Assembly: GCF_002813425.1 (NCBI RefSeq)
Contig: NZ_PHUL01000001.1
Span: 1,747,001 to 1,811,000 of the forward strand
Length of the DNA stretch: 64,000 nt
From: Cellulophaga sp. RHA19
Lineage (GTDB): Bacteria; Bacteroidota; Bacteroidia; Flavobacteriales; Flavobacteriaceae
Reading direction: 5' to 3'
Each line of letters opens with the position of its first letter. Position 1 is the stretch's first letter. The translations under genes and the position numbers were made by a program. Of this stretch, positions 8,508 through 16,561 are shown one piece after another. The notes under the pieces were generated by a model that searched no databases, had not been told where the DNA came from, and worked only from the letters and a program-made list of their open reading frames with translations.

Positions 8508-9209
8508 TTACTTGCTAATGCTTTTTACGTCTGTAAAATATAATTTAAAATTGCCTTCGGCATTCTTATGGTCTAAGGCAATTTTTAATCCGTTTTGTTC
8601 AGTGTAGTTTTCCCAAGTAGTACTCATAGATGGTTCTGCTGCATTTTCTTTTCTGTAAACCCATTCTTTAATTAGGTAATCATCTTCAAAGTAAAAATCA
8701 TAAGCATCACCAGGAGTATACCCGCCAGCATTACCATATACAATGGTTAATTTACGCATTGGTTTTTTGCTAATTGGCGCTTCTTCATTTTTGGTAGTTG
8801 TAAATGTAATGTTGCTTTTATCCCAAACAAGATTAAAAGGGGCTAGTAGCCAATATTTATCGTTAATAAAGCCAGCATTAGTTTTTTGGGTAATAGAATC
8901 CATAGAGGCTCTGTTGTAAGCAATAGTATCTGTAGCAGACATTGCTAATACATCATTACTTTTGGTGCGCCAGTTCCAAGTTCTATCAAAATGGTTTTCT
9001 CCACGGTCTACATTAAAAGTAAATTGTATTTGAGAAATATTTTTCCAATTTTCATATCCGTGTGCATTAGCAACAGAATCTAAAACTGTAAGTTCTTTTT
9101 CCTTGGTAGCTACAGTTTCTTTAGGTGAAGAAACCTCTTCTTTTTTAGCTTCTTTACAAGAAATAAAAAGTGTTGTAGTTAGTATAAAGGTGAATATTTT
9201 ACGCATCAT
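8508..9209 (-). CDS. Outer-membrane-type lipoprotein of unknown function
   Basis: A 233-residue predicted lipoprotein. The N-terminus MMRKIFTFILTTTLFISC has a lipobox with Cys18, followed by a charged, disordered KEAKKEEVSSPKE linker. The remainder is beta-rich with many aromatic residues (WKNISQIQF, WNWRTKSNDVLAMS, YDFYFEDDYLIKEWVYR), which suggests an open-barrel, LolA-like fold of the type seen in Bacteroidota DUF6503 proteins. That assignment is only by eye. It sits convergent to kynU and divergent from the ClpP-like gene, so it is a single-gene unit with its own promoter. No catalytic motif is visible. Confidence 0.75.
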   Translation of the reverse strand: MMRKIFTFILTTTLFISCKEAKKEEVSSPKETVATKEKELTVLDSVANAHGYENWKNISQIQFTFNVDRGENHFDRTWNWRTKSNDVLAMSATDTIAYNRASMDSITQKTNAGFINDKYWLLAPFNLVWDKSNITFTTTKNEEAPISKKPMRKLTIVYGNAGGYTPGDAYDFYFEDDYLIKEWVYRKENAAEPSMSTTWENYTEQNGLKIALDHKNAEGNFKLYFTDVKSISK

Positions 9210-9225
9210 ATTTATTGTTTTTTAA

Positions 9226-9233
9226 CAAAGATA
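9226..9233 (-). promoter_or_regulatory. Candidate -7 element (TATCTTTG) for the lipoprotein gene
   Basis: Exact TAnnTTTG match on the minus strand, 16 bp upstream of the ATG at 9209. Confidence 0.45.
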
Positions 9234-9297
9234 CTATGTTTTATAGTATGTTTTTTAGATTGATGAAACCTAGCGTGTACTTTATAAATAAATTGAT

Positions 9298-9305
9298 TAT
9301 TTTTG
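9298..9305 (+). promoter_or_regulatory. Candidate -7 element (TATTTTTG) for the ClpP-like gene
   Basis: Exact TAnnTTTG match, 20 bp upstream of the ATG at 9326. Confidence 0.45.
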
Positions 9306-9325
9306 ATGTAAATAAGAAATAAGGC

Positions 9326-9874
9326 ATGAGTTCAAAAAAAGGTAAAGTTCAAGAAGCAATTGATGAAAAATTGTTGAATGAAAGAAAAGTGTTTTTATGG
9401 GGTATGGTAGATGATAACTCAGCAAAGCACGTTATAGATCGTTTGTTATATTTAGATTTACAAGGAAATGAAGAAATTCAGTTCGTTATAAATAGCCCAG
9501 GAGGTTATGTAACTTCAGGTTTTGCTATTTATGATACTATTAAATCTCTTAAGAGTCCTGTTTCTACAGTTTGTTCTGGTTTAGCAGCTTCTATGGGTTC
9601 TATATTATTATCTGTTGGTGCTAAAGGAAGACGTTTTATACAGCCGCACGCGCAGGTAATGATTCACCAACCAAGTGGTGGGGCAGGAGGCCAGGCTTCT
9701 AATATAGAAATACAAGCAAAAGAAATTATAAAAACAAGAGAATTGAGTGCAAGAATCTTAGCAGAAAATTGTGGTCAAGACTTTAATAAAGTAATGAAAG
9801 ATTTTGACAGAGACTACTGGATGAACGCAGAAGAATCTGTTGCCTACGGAATTGTAGACGGAATCTTAGAATAA
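9326..9874 (+). CDS. ClpP-type serine protease subunit (paralogue lacking the N-terminal axial loop)
   Basis: A 182-residue ClpP-fold protein. The catalytic triad is intact with the spacing of E. coli ClpP: Ser89 in GLAASMGS, His114 in VMIHQPSGG, Asp163 in FDRDYWMNAEES. The oxyanion segment INSPGGYVTSG (55-65) is present. The N-terminus differs: where canonical ClpP has a roughly 20-residue axial loop that docks the unfoldase, this protein has a short charged stretch (MSSKKGKVQEAIDEKLLNE). There is no clpX, clpA or tig nearby. It is probably a second ClpP of the cell, either with another partner or acting alone. It is followed by a strong terminator. Confidence 0.85.
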   Translation: MSSKKGKVQEAIDEKLLNERKVFLWGMVDDNSAKHVIDRLLYLDLQGNEEIQFVINSPGGYVTSGFAIYDTIKSLKSPVSTVCSGLAASMGSILLSVGAKGRRFIQPHAQVMIHQPSGGAGGQASNIEIQAKEIIKTRELSARILAENCGQDFNKVMKDFDRDYWMNAEESVAYGIVDGILE

Positions 9875-9886
9875 GGTTTATAAAAG

Positions 9887-9927
9887 AAAAAGTCCTTCAT
9901 AAAAGTAAAATTATGAAGGACTTTTTT
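9887..9927. terminator. Rho-independent terminator after the ClpP-like gene
   Basis: Perfect inverted repeat AAAAAGTCCTTCAT / ATGAAGGACTTTTT with an 11-12 nt loop, followed by T residues, 12 bp after the stop codon. Confidence 0.85.
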
Positions 9928-10037
9928 ATATGTAGACGCATTAAGCGGATGTTTTATATATACGAGCTATACAATATGTTTAGATGCTTGTTGGTATAAT
10001 TTTAACGTTCGTTATCACCTCTTTACACAAATAAAAT

Positions 10038-11381
10038 ATGTCAAAATCTCCAAAAGACATAGCCATAGTTGGCTCCGGATTAGTGGGCTCTTTATTAGCT
10101 ATTTACTTAAGAAAAGAAGGACACAAGGTTACTGTTTTTGACAGGCGACCAGATATACGCACAGTAGAGTTTTCTGGTAGGTCTATAAACCTAGCAATGA
10201 GCAATAGGGGTTGGAACGCATTGCAGCAAGTAGGTTTAGAAAAAGAAATAAAAGAAATAGCAATACCACTTTACCAAAGAGCAATGCACGTAGATGGTGT
10301 GCCTTTATATTACCAAAAATATGGTAAAGAAGAAGAGGCAATTTGGTCTACATCTAGAGGAATTTTAAATAGAAAAATGATAGATTTGGCAGAAGCCGAA
10401 GGAACTGAATTTCGTTTTTCAGAAAAAGTTTGGGATGTAGATTTACCTGAAGCAAAAATATTTACAGGAGAATCTGAAAAAGGTGTCTGGGAAGAATATA
10501 AGTTTGACTGTGTTTTTGGTTGTGATGGCGCTTTTTCTAGAGTACGTCATAAAATGCAAAGACGTAGTAGGTTTGATTATTCTCAGGAATTTATAAAGGT
10601 AGGATATAAAGAACTGTCTATTTTACCTAATGAAGATGGCACACATAAATTAGATAAACACTCTTTTCATATATGGCCAAGAGGTAAGTTTATGCTTATT
10701 GCTATGCCAAACTTAGATGGTAGCTTCACCTGTACGCTTTTTATGCCGTATGAGGGTGATATTTCTTTTGAGAGTATTAAGACCAAAGAAGATGCTAGAA
10801 CGTTCTTCTCTACGCATTTCCCTAATGTAATGCCAGATTTAGATAACCTTATAGAAGATTTCTTTAAAAATCCGACAAGTGCAATGGTTACAATGAAATG
10901 TTTTCCTTGGACGTATTGGGATAAGGCTGCGCTTGTGGGCGATTCTGCACATGCAATAGTACCTTTTTATGGTCAAGGTATGAATGCTGGTTTTGAAGAT
11001 ATTTTTGTGCTTACAAATTTACTTAAGAAGTATCCAGAGAATTGGACTTTGGCTTTTAATGAATACCAAAAAGAGCGTAAACCAAATGCAGATGCTATAG
11101 CAGAACTTAGTTATAGGAATTTTGTAGAAATGAGTAGTAAAACAGCAGATCCAATGTTTTTACTACAAAAAAAGATAGAGAAAAAATTTGCAACAGAATA
11201 CCCAGAAAAATGGTTGCCGGTGTACTCTAGGGTAACGTTTAGTAATAGGCCTTATGCAGAGGCATTAGCATTAGGAGATGAGCAAGAAGCAATAATGAAA
11301 AAAGTAATGCAGCTACCTAATATAAAAGAAAAGTGGGATAGTGACGAGGTTACTAACAAAATAATAGAATTACTTAAATAA
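10038..11381 (+). CDS. kmo: Kynurenine 3-monooxygenase
   Basis: A 447-residue FAD-dependent aromatic hydroxylase that converts L-kynurenine to 3-hydroxykynurenine with NADPH and oxygen. The N-terminal Rossmann motif is IVGSGLVGSLLAIYL (10-24) with VFDRR (33-37) for the adenosine. SGRSINLAMSNRGW (46-59) is the kynurenine monooxygenase signature. The FAD-ribityl motif ALVGDSAHAIVPFYGQGMNAGFED includes Asp302. The family's C-terminal membrane helix is not obvious, so the enzyme is probably soluble or peripheral. It starts 110 bp downstream of the ClpP terminator, so it has its own promoter. A bidirectional terminator follows. Confidence 0.95.
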   Translation: MSKSPKDIAIVGSGLVGSLLAIYLRKEGHKVTVFDRRPDIRTVEFSGRSINLAMSNRGWNALQQVGLEKEIKEIAIPLYQRAMHVDGVPLYYQKYGKEEEAIWSTSRGILNRKMIDLAEAEGTEFRFSEKVWDVDLPEAKIFTGESEKGVWEEYKFDCVFGCDGAFSRVRHKMQRRSRFDYSQEFIKVGYKELSILPNEDGTHKLDKHSFHIWPRGKFMLIAMPNLDGSFTCTLFMPYEGDISFESIKTKEDARTFFSTHFPNVMPDLDNLIEDFFKNPTSAMVTMKCFPWTYWDKAALVGDSAHAIVPFYGQGMNAGFEDIFVLTNLLKKYPENWTLAFNEYQKERKPNADAIAELSYRNFVEMSSKTADPMFLLQKKIEKKFATEYPEKWLPVYSRVTFSNRPYAEALALGDEQEAIMKKVMQLPNIKEKWDSDEVTNKIIELLK

Positions 11382-11415
11382 AAAAAGACCGCTAATTTAG
11401 CGGTCTTTTTTTTAT
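11380..11415. terminator. Bidirectional terminator between kmo and the CdsZ-like gene
   Basis: Stem GACCGCT / AGCGGTC flanked by A and T runs on both sides, between two convergent genes. Confidence 0.88.
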
Positions 11416-11433
11416 TCAATATAAAATATGTTT

Positions 11434-12213
11434 CTATAATTTAGAAAACATTTTTTGCATTCTTTCACTTTCTTCTTCAGCTAAAACAGGGTCTACTAAT
11501 ATTCTACCACTGTGCTCATCTGTAATAATTTTTTTACGAGCAGCAATTTCTACTTGTACCTGTGGTGGTATTGTAAAGAAAGAGCCTCCAGATGCACCTC
11601 TTTCAATAGCTACAACTGCTAAACCATTTTTTACATTGGTTCTAATTCTAGTGTAAGCTTTTACTAAACGCTCTTCAATTTGACTTTGGAAGTCTTCAGA
11701 TTTTTTTAGTAATGCTTTTTCTTCTTTTTCAGTTTCAGCTAAAATTTCGCTTAATTCACTTTTCTTGTGCTTTAAGTGAGATTCTTTAGCAGATAAACGC
11801 TCTTTAGTATCAGAAATAACTTGTTTTTTCTGCTCTATTTGCGCTTTAAATTCTTTGATGTTTTTTTCAGCCAATTGAATTTCTAATTCTTGAAACTCAA
11901 CTTCTTTAGATAAAGAGTTAAATTCACGACTGTTTCTTACGTTCTTTTGTTGTTCAGCGTATTTTTTAATTAGGCCTTTAGCTTCCTCAATTAAATTTTT
12001 CTTAGCTGTTATTTCAAAATTAACGGTTTCCACATCAGTTTTTAATTTATCCAATCTAGTTTTAAGTCCTAAAACTTCATCTTCTAAATCTTCAACTTCC
12101 AACGGGAGTTCACCCCTAACGTTTCTTATCTCATCGACTCTAGAATCAATTAATTGCAAGTCATATAATGCTCTTAATTTTTCTTCTACCGTTGCTTCTT
12201 TCTTTTTTGCCAT
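11434..12213 (-). CDS. CdsZ/DUF164-like coiled-coil protein with a cysteine-free ribbon
   Basis: A 259-residue protein in the family annotated as C4-type zinc-ribbon (DUF164, CdsZ). Residues about 25-185 form a long coiled coil. Residues about 195-250 correspond to the ribbon: RGASGGSFFTIPPQVQVEIAARK, then IITDEHSGRILVDP. The family normally has two CxxC knuckles here, but this protein contains no cysteine at all, so it cannot bind zinc in that way. I start at 12213 (MAKKKEATVEEK), just after the stop of the Nif3-like gene; the upstream in-frame ATG would overlap that gene by 50 bp. The pairing with nif3 is common in Bacteroidota. Function unknown; the family has been linked to nucleic-acid or secretion functions. 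Confidence 0.82.
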   Translation of the reverse strand: MAKKKEATVEEKLRALYDLQLIDSRVDEIRNVRGELPLEVEDLEDEVLGLKTRLDKLKTDVETVNFEITAKKNLIEEAKGLIKKYAEQQKNVRNSREFNSLSKEVEFQELEIQLAEKNIKEFKAQIEQKKQVISDTKERLSAKESHLKHKKSELSEILAETEKEEKALLKKSEDFQSQIEERLVKAYTRIRTNVKNGLAVVAIERGASGGSFFTIPPQVQVEIAARKKIITDEHSGRILVDPVLAEEESERMQKMFSKL

Positions 12214-12217
12214 ATTT

Positions 12218-13312
12218 TTAAAAATACTTGATAGGATTTGTAATACTCTCCGATAAAGAGACTGCAAAATTAGGAATTTTTTTTGTAAGTATCTCTACTA
12301 AAAGATTTTTTGTAAACTGCTCTGTTTCAAAGTGTCCTATATCTGCCAGTAATATTTTGTTTTCTGCCTCGTAAAATTGATGATATTTTAAGTCTGCTGT
12401 AATAAAAACATCAGCGTTTACAGCCTTTGCGGCAGCTATTGCAAAAGAGCCACTCCCGCCTAGTACAGCTACTTTTTTTATTTTTTTATTTAGCAAATTA
12501 GAGTGCCTAACACAGTCGGCATTCATCTTTATCTTTAAATCTTGAAGAAATTTGGTCTCATTTACGGGATTTTCTAGCTCACCTACCATTCCCATACCAA
12601 TATTTTGATTGGTGTTTTCTAAGGTTGTTATTTCGTAAGCAACCTCCTCGTAAGAATGATTTTTAAAAAGAGCTTGTAAAATTTTCTTCTCTTTAGCTTT
12701 TTCAAAAGTTACATTTATTTGTACTTCTTCTTCGGTTTGTGTTTTTCCAATTTCGCCTATTGTTGGGTTGGCTTTTTCATTAGGTTTAAAACTACATGTG
12801 CCTATTGTTGTAAAACTACAATTGCTATAATTACCTATATTACCTGCGCCAGCAGCAAATAAAACTTCTTTTAATTCTGCAGCTTCTTTTTTAGGAACAT
12901 AAGTTGTTAATTTTTTTATGGTGCCTTTTTGCGGAATTAAAATTTTAGTGTTTGTAAGTCCTAAAACTTCACAAATTTTAGCATTTACACCTTTGTTACT
13001 ATTGTCTAAGGCGGTGTGCATACTGTAAATCGCAATATCATTTTTAATAGCCTTTAAAACTACACGCTCTACATAGTTTGCACCCGTAATTTTCTTTAGG
13101 CCAGAAAAAATAATAGGATGAAAACTTACAATTAAGTTACAGTTTTGGGCAATAGCTTCATCTACAACATTTTCTAAAGTGTCTAGAGTAACTAGTACCC
13201 CAGTAACTTTTGTGGTAGCATTACCAATTAGTAGGCCTACATTATCAAAATCTTCTGCGTAATTTAGCGGCGCAAAATCTTCAATAATGTTTGTAATTTC
13301 TTTTACAGTCAT
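12218..13312 (-). CDS. Nif3-like dinuclear metal centre protein (GTP cyclohydrolase I type 2 family)
   Basis: A 364-residue Nif3/YbgI family protein that forms toroidal hexamers with a two-metal site. Probable ligands visible are His65 (SFHPIIFSG), His99 and Asp103 (YSMHTALD), and His327 and Glu331 (IGHFETEQF). The HH pair typical of YbgI is FH here, so one ligand position differs. The middle, residues about 125-235, is the inserted domain of the long Nif3 form (TYVPKKEAAELKEVLFAAGAG). The biochemical role of the family is unsettled. The gene is divergent from lpxK with 50 bp between starts and is directly followed by the CdsZ-like gene, a pair that is probably cotranscribed. Confidence 0.9.
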   Translation of the reverse strand: MTVKEITNIIEDFAPLNYAEDFDNVGLLIGNATTKVTGVLVTLDTLENVVDEAIAQNCNLIVSFHPIIFSGLKKITGANYVERVVLKAIKNDIAIYSMHTALDNSNKGVNAKICEVLGLTNTKILIPQKGTIKKLTTYVPKKEAAELKEVLFAAGAGNIGNYSNCSFTTIGTCSFKPNEKANPTIGEIGKTQTEEEVQINVTFEKAKEKKILQALFKNHSYEEVAYEITTLENTNQNIGMGMVGELENPVNETKFLQDLKIKMNADCVRHSNLLNKKIKKVAVLGGSGSFAIAAAKAVNADVFITADLKYHQFYEAENKILLADIGHFETEQFTKNLLVEILTKKIPNFAVSLSESITNPIKYF

Positions 13313-13334
13313 TTTTGATTGCTTTAATGGTTTT

Positions 13335-13342
13335 CAAAGATA
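13335..13342 (-). promoter_or_regulatory. Candidate -7 element (TATCTTTG) for the nif3-like operon
   Basis: Exact TAnnTTTG match on the minus strand, 22 bp upstream of the ATG; a TTG follows at 23 bp, slightly long for a -33 element. Confidence 0.45.
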
Positions 13343-13362
13343 AAATATTTACTTTCGTTCTT

Positions 13363-14361
13363 ATGCAACTACTCAGAAAAATAGCATTCCCTTTTTCTTT
13401 ACTTTACGCTTTAGTGGTGTATCTGCGTAACTATTTGTTTAATATAGGTGTTTTTTCTTCAAAATCTTATAAGACAACAACAGTATGTGTTGGTAATTTA
13501 AGTGCTGGTGGTACAGGTAAAACGCCAATGATAGAGCTTTTAATATTAAACCTACAACAACATTATAAGCTAGCAGTTTTAAGTAGAGGGTATGGTCGTA
13601 AATCAAAGGGGTTGCTAATAGCTAAAAGTGCAACTACAGTAGAGGAATTAGGAGATGAGCCTTATCAAATTTATAAGAAATACCCAGCTATAACAATGGT
13701 TGTAGATGGTGATCGTAGAAACGGAATTGAGACTTTAGAACAAAAAATTAAACCAGATGTTATTTTATTGGATGATGCTTATCAGCATAGAAAGGTAAAG
13801 CCAACCTTTGCTATTTTACTTACTGCTTATGGTAATTTGTATGTTGATGATTGGTATTTGCCAACAGGAAACTTGCGTGATGCAAAAAATGAAGCTAAAA
13901 GAGCAAATGTTATTATAGTAACAAAATGTCCGGCTACAATTAATAATGAAGAGTGTTTAAAAATAAAGGGTAAGCTAAAACTTAAAAAAAACCAGCAATT
14001 ATTGTTTGCAAGTTTAAGTTATGCGCAAGAACTAAAGGGGTTTGCAGAGGGTTTAACTTTAACTAGCTTTAAAGGAAAAAAAATAACCTTGGTAACGGGT
14101 ATTGCAAATCCCAAGCCTTTAGTAGATTTTTTAAATACTCAAGGTGTAGATTTTGAACATCTGGCATATAGTGATCATCATTTTTTTACAGCGGCAGAAA
14201 TAGAAACTTTTACTAGTAAAGAATTTGTATTAACTACAGAAAAAGACTTTGTACGATTAAAAGGAAAATTAAAAAACTTGTGTTACATAGAAGTACAGCA
14301 CAAAATTTTAGATAAAGGAAAAGATAAATTACTGTCTTCTATTAATGACTTAATTAAGTAA
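13363..14361 (+). CDS. lpxK: Tetraacyldisaccharide 4'-kinase
   Basis: A 332-residue membrane-associated kinase that phosphorylates the 4' position of the lipid A precursor DS-1-P. The start at 13363 gives the normal family N-terminus MQLLRKIAFPFSLLY with one membrane-binding helix (about 8-22); an upstream ATG at 13315 would add 16 unrelated residues. The Walker A-like loop is GNLSAGGTGKTP (about 44-55), followed by the LpxK motifs SRGYGRKSKG and GDEPYQIYKKYP, and DDAYQHRKVKP. It stands alone on the plus strand. Its 3' end overlaps the convergent histidine kinase gene by 8 bp. Confidence 0.93.
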   Translation: MQLLRKIAFPFSLLYALVVYLRNYLFNIGVFSSKSYKTTTVCVGNLSAGGTGKTPMIELLILNLQQHYKLAVLSRGYGRKSKGLLIAKSATTVEELGDEPYQIYKKYPAITMVVDGDRRNGIETLEQKIKPDVILLDDAYQHRKVKPTFAILLTAYGNLYVDDWYLPTGNLRDAKNEAKRANVIIVTKCPATINNEECLKIKGKLKLKKNQQLLFASLSYAQELKGFAEGLTLTSFKGKKITLVTGIANPKPLVDFLNTQGVDFEHLAYSDHHFFTAAEIETFTSKEFVLTTEKDFVRLKGKLKNLCYIEVQHKILDKGKDKLLSSINDLIK

Positions 14362-16561
14362 TTTTTTTGTTAAAAATATTCTCACCAATTTTTTGGTAGA
14401 AATAGTCAGGTTTAAAAGGTTTGGTAACAATATCATCACAGCCTGCAGCATAAAAATTTTCTACACTATCATCTAAAGATATTGCAGTAAGTGCAATAAT
14501 AGGTATTTCAGAATCAAATTTTCTAATTTCTATAGTAGCTTCTACACCGCTAATGCCTGGCATATGAATATCCATTAAAATAGCATCGTAAGTGTTGTTC
14601 TGTGCAAGCTCTATTGCTTCTGTGCCGTTATTAGCTATATCACTAACCATTCCTTTTTTAGAAAGCATTTTTTTTGTAATTACTTGATTTATTTTGTTGT
14701 CTTCAACAATAAGTAATTTTAAGCCTTCAAAAATAAATTCTTGCGGAATATATTCTTCTTCTGGATTTTCTGTGTTTTTGTCTTTGCAAATTAGGTCTAT
14801 ATCAAAGCTAAAAATAGATCCAACTCCTTTTGTACTTTCTAAGTGAATAGTACTTCCAAAAAGTTTTAGTAGGTTTTTTACAATGGTTAAACCAAGTCCT
14901 GTGCCACCATATTCTCTATTTATTTGTATAGAGCCTTGCTCAAAACTATCAAAAATATTTTCTTGTAACTCATTAGATATTCCTATACCTGTGTCTTTTA
15001 CTTCAAAAGAAATTGTACAAAGGTCTTCAATCTTTTTAATTTCATTAATAGTAACAGATACTTCTCCGTTTTTAGTAAATTTAATGGCGTTACCTATAAG
15101 GTTTATAAGTATTTGAGATATTTTTATAGGGTCTCCTAAATGTGCTCTTGATATTTTTTTATCAATATTTAAACTAAGTTTAGTATTGTTAGATTTTGCA
15201 CTTTGCTGTAGAGAGTCTATTACGTCTTTAATTGTTTTTCTTAGGCTAAACTCTATCTGTAACGTCTCTAATTTTTGAGCATCAATTTTATTTACCTGTA
15301 GTATGTCATTTATAAAGTTTAAAAGGTAGTCTCCAGAAAATTTTAAAGATTTTAAATGATCCTTTTGGCTTTCTGTTGGGTTTTCCTCAAGCAATAAATT
15401 AGTTAAACCAGTAACAGCATATAAAGGTGTGCGTAGTTCATGGCTTACTGTAGATAAGAAATTGGTTTTGGCTTCCATAGCTTTTACAGCATCATCCTTA
15501 GCAATTTCTAATTCTTTATTGGTTTGGTGTAGTATTTTATTTGTTTTTATTTTTATTTGATTATTTCTATATAAAGAAATAGCTAAAAGAGAAATAATAG
15601 CCAAAATAGCAAAGGCTACAATATTGGTGCTTTCAGACCTGTTTATAGATGCCTCTTGCTCTATGTTTTTTTCAAGTAGAGTTTTTACGTCTTCCTCTAA
15701 CCCTTCTATATGTATATCATTTGCAGTTCTTTCTTTGGCTTTAGCATTGGTGATACTGTAGATAGAGTCTTTAATATGAATTAAATTCTTATTAAAAAGA
15801 AGAGAAGAGTTGTAGTCTTCAATGTCTTCATATGCCTTAGCTATTAGTGTATTAAATTCTAATAATTCATTTACAAAGCCATTTGCTTTTGCAATAGGTA
15901 AGCCTTCTAAGCAAAACTTAATACAATCTTCAGGATTATCTAAAGAATTAATATTAGCAAGGCCCAAGTAGCCTTGAGTGGTAAAATAATCTTTTTCGTA
16001 AATGTCTGAGTTTACAACTAATGCATTATAAAACCTAGATGCTTTTAAAAAATTTGTTTTTTGAAAATTGATGTTGGCCTGAGTTAATACTATGCGGTTA
16101 AGTAAATTACGATCGTTACTTAGTTGTTTTGCTTCTACTAATTTTTCTTCAGCCTGAAAATTATTTTTATCTAAGTATAAATAAATTGCCTCAAGGTATT
16201 TGCTTTCACTAGACCCATAAGGATATGTAATACCTTTTAATAATACTTTGGTGCGTTCCCAATAAAATTTAGATCTAGGAACATTGTTAAGTTTTAAATA
16301 TAAAAATGCATATTGATGAAAACAATCTATCTGACCTTTTTCATCTTCATTTTTTTCTGCGTATTCGGTAGCTTTTTGTATTGCTTCTAAGGCAGGTTTT
16401 GTGTTGTTCTGGTTCTTGTATTTTCGTGCAAGAGCAAAGTAGTAATCTAAATCTTTAAGTGCAGTTGGGGATTCTTGAGCAACTGCACAAGAAAACAGTA
16501 AGCAACTAAAAATAGCAGCAAGTACTGTTTTAAAAATTAGATTATGTTTTACTTTTTTCAA
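14354..16561 (-). CDS. Hybrid sensor histidine kinase / response regulator with TPR sensor region
   Basis: A 735-residue hybrid kinase. Order of parts: signal peptide or lipobox (LLFSCAVAQ, Cys25); a periplasmic helical repeat region of TPR type (about 35-285); a coiled segment; one membrane helix (about 312-332); the phosphoacceptor His374 in TVSHELRTPLYAV; a HATPase domain with GNAIKF, DTGIGIS and GGTGLGLTIV; and a receiver domain with phospho-Asp664 in ILMDIHMPGISG. There is no DNA-binding output domain, so a separate regulator or phosphotransfer partner must act. The start is TTG, overlapping the GAPDH stop as TTGA, and no in-frame ATG exists nearby. This implies translational coupling to gap. 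Confidence 0.9.
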   Translation of the reverse strand: MKKVKHNLIFKTVLAAIFSCLLFSCAVAQESPTALKDLDYYFALARKYKNQNNTKPALEAIQKATEYAEKNEDEKGQIDCFHQYAFLYLKLNNVPRSKFYWERTKVLLKGITYPYGSSESKYLEAIYLYLDKNNFQAEEKLVEAKQLSNDRNLLNRIVLTQANINFQKTNFLKASRFYNALVVNSDIYEKDYFTTQGYLGLANINSLDNPEDCIKFCLEGLPIAKANGFVNELLEFNTLIAKAYEDIEDYNSSLLFNKNLIHIKDSIYSITNAKAKERTANDIHIEGLEEDVKTLLEKNIEQEASINRSESTNIVAFAILAIISLLAISLYRNNQIKIKTNKILHQTNKELEIAKDDAVKAMEAKTNFLSTVSHELRTPLYAVTGLTNLLLEENPTESQKDHLKSLKFSGDYLLNFINDILQVNKIDAQKLETLQIEFSLRKTIKDVIDSLQQSAKSNNTKLSLNIDKKISRAHLGDPIKISQILINLIGNAIKFTKNGEVSVTINEIKKIEDLCTISFEVKDTGIGISNELQENIFDSFEQGSIQINREYGGTGLGLTIVKNLLKLFGSTIHLESTKGVGSIFSFDIDLICKDKNTENPEEEYIPQEFIFEGLKLLIVEDNKINQVITKKMLSKKGMVSDIANNGTEAIELAQNNTYDAILMDIHMPGISGVEATIEIRKFDSEIPIIALTAISLDDSVENFYAAGCDDIVTKPFKPDYFYQKIGENIFNKKIT

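Noticed and set aside
8495..8520. Possible hairpin at the kynU/lipoprotein convergent ends
   Set aside because: Arms of only five bases (AGCAA/TTGCT) with an alternative AAAGCA/TGCTTT pairing; too weak to call a terminator.
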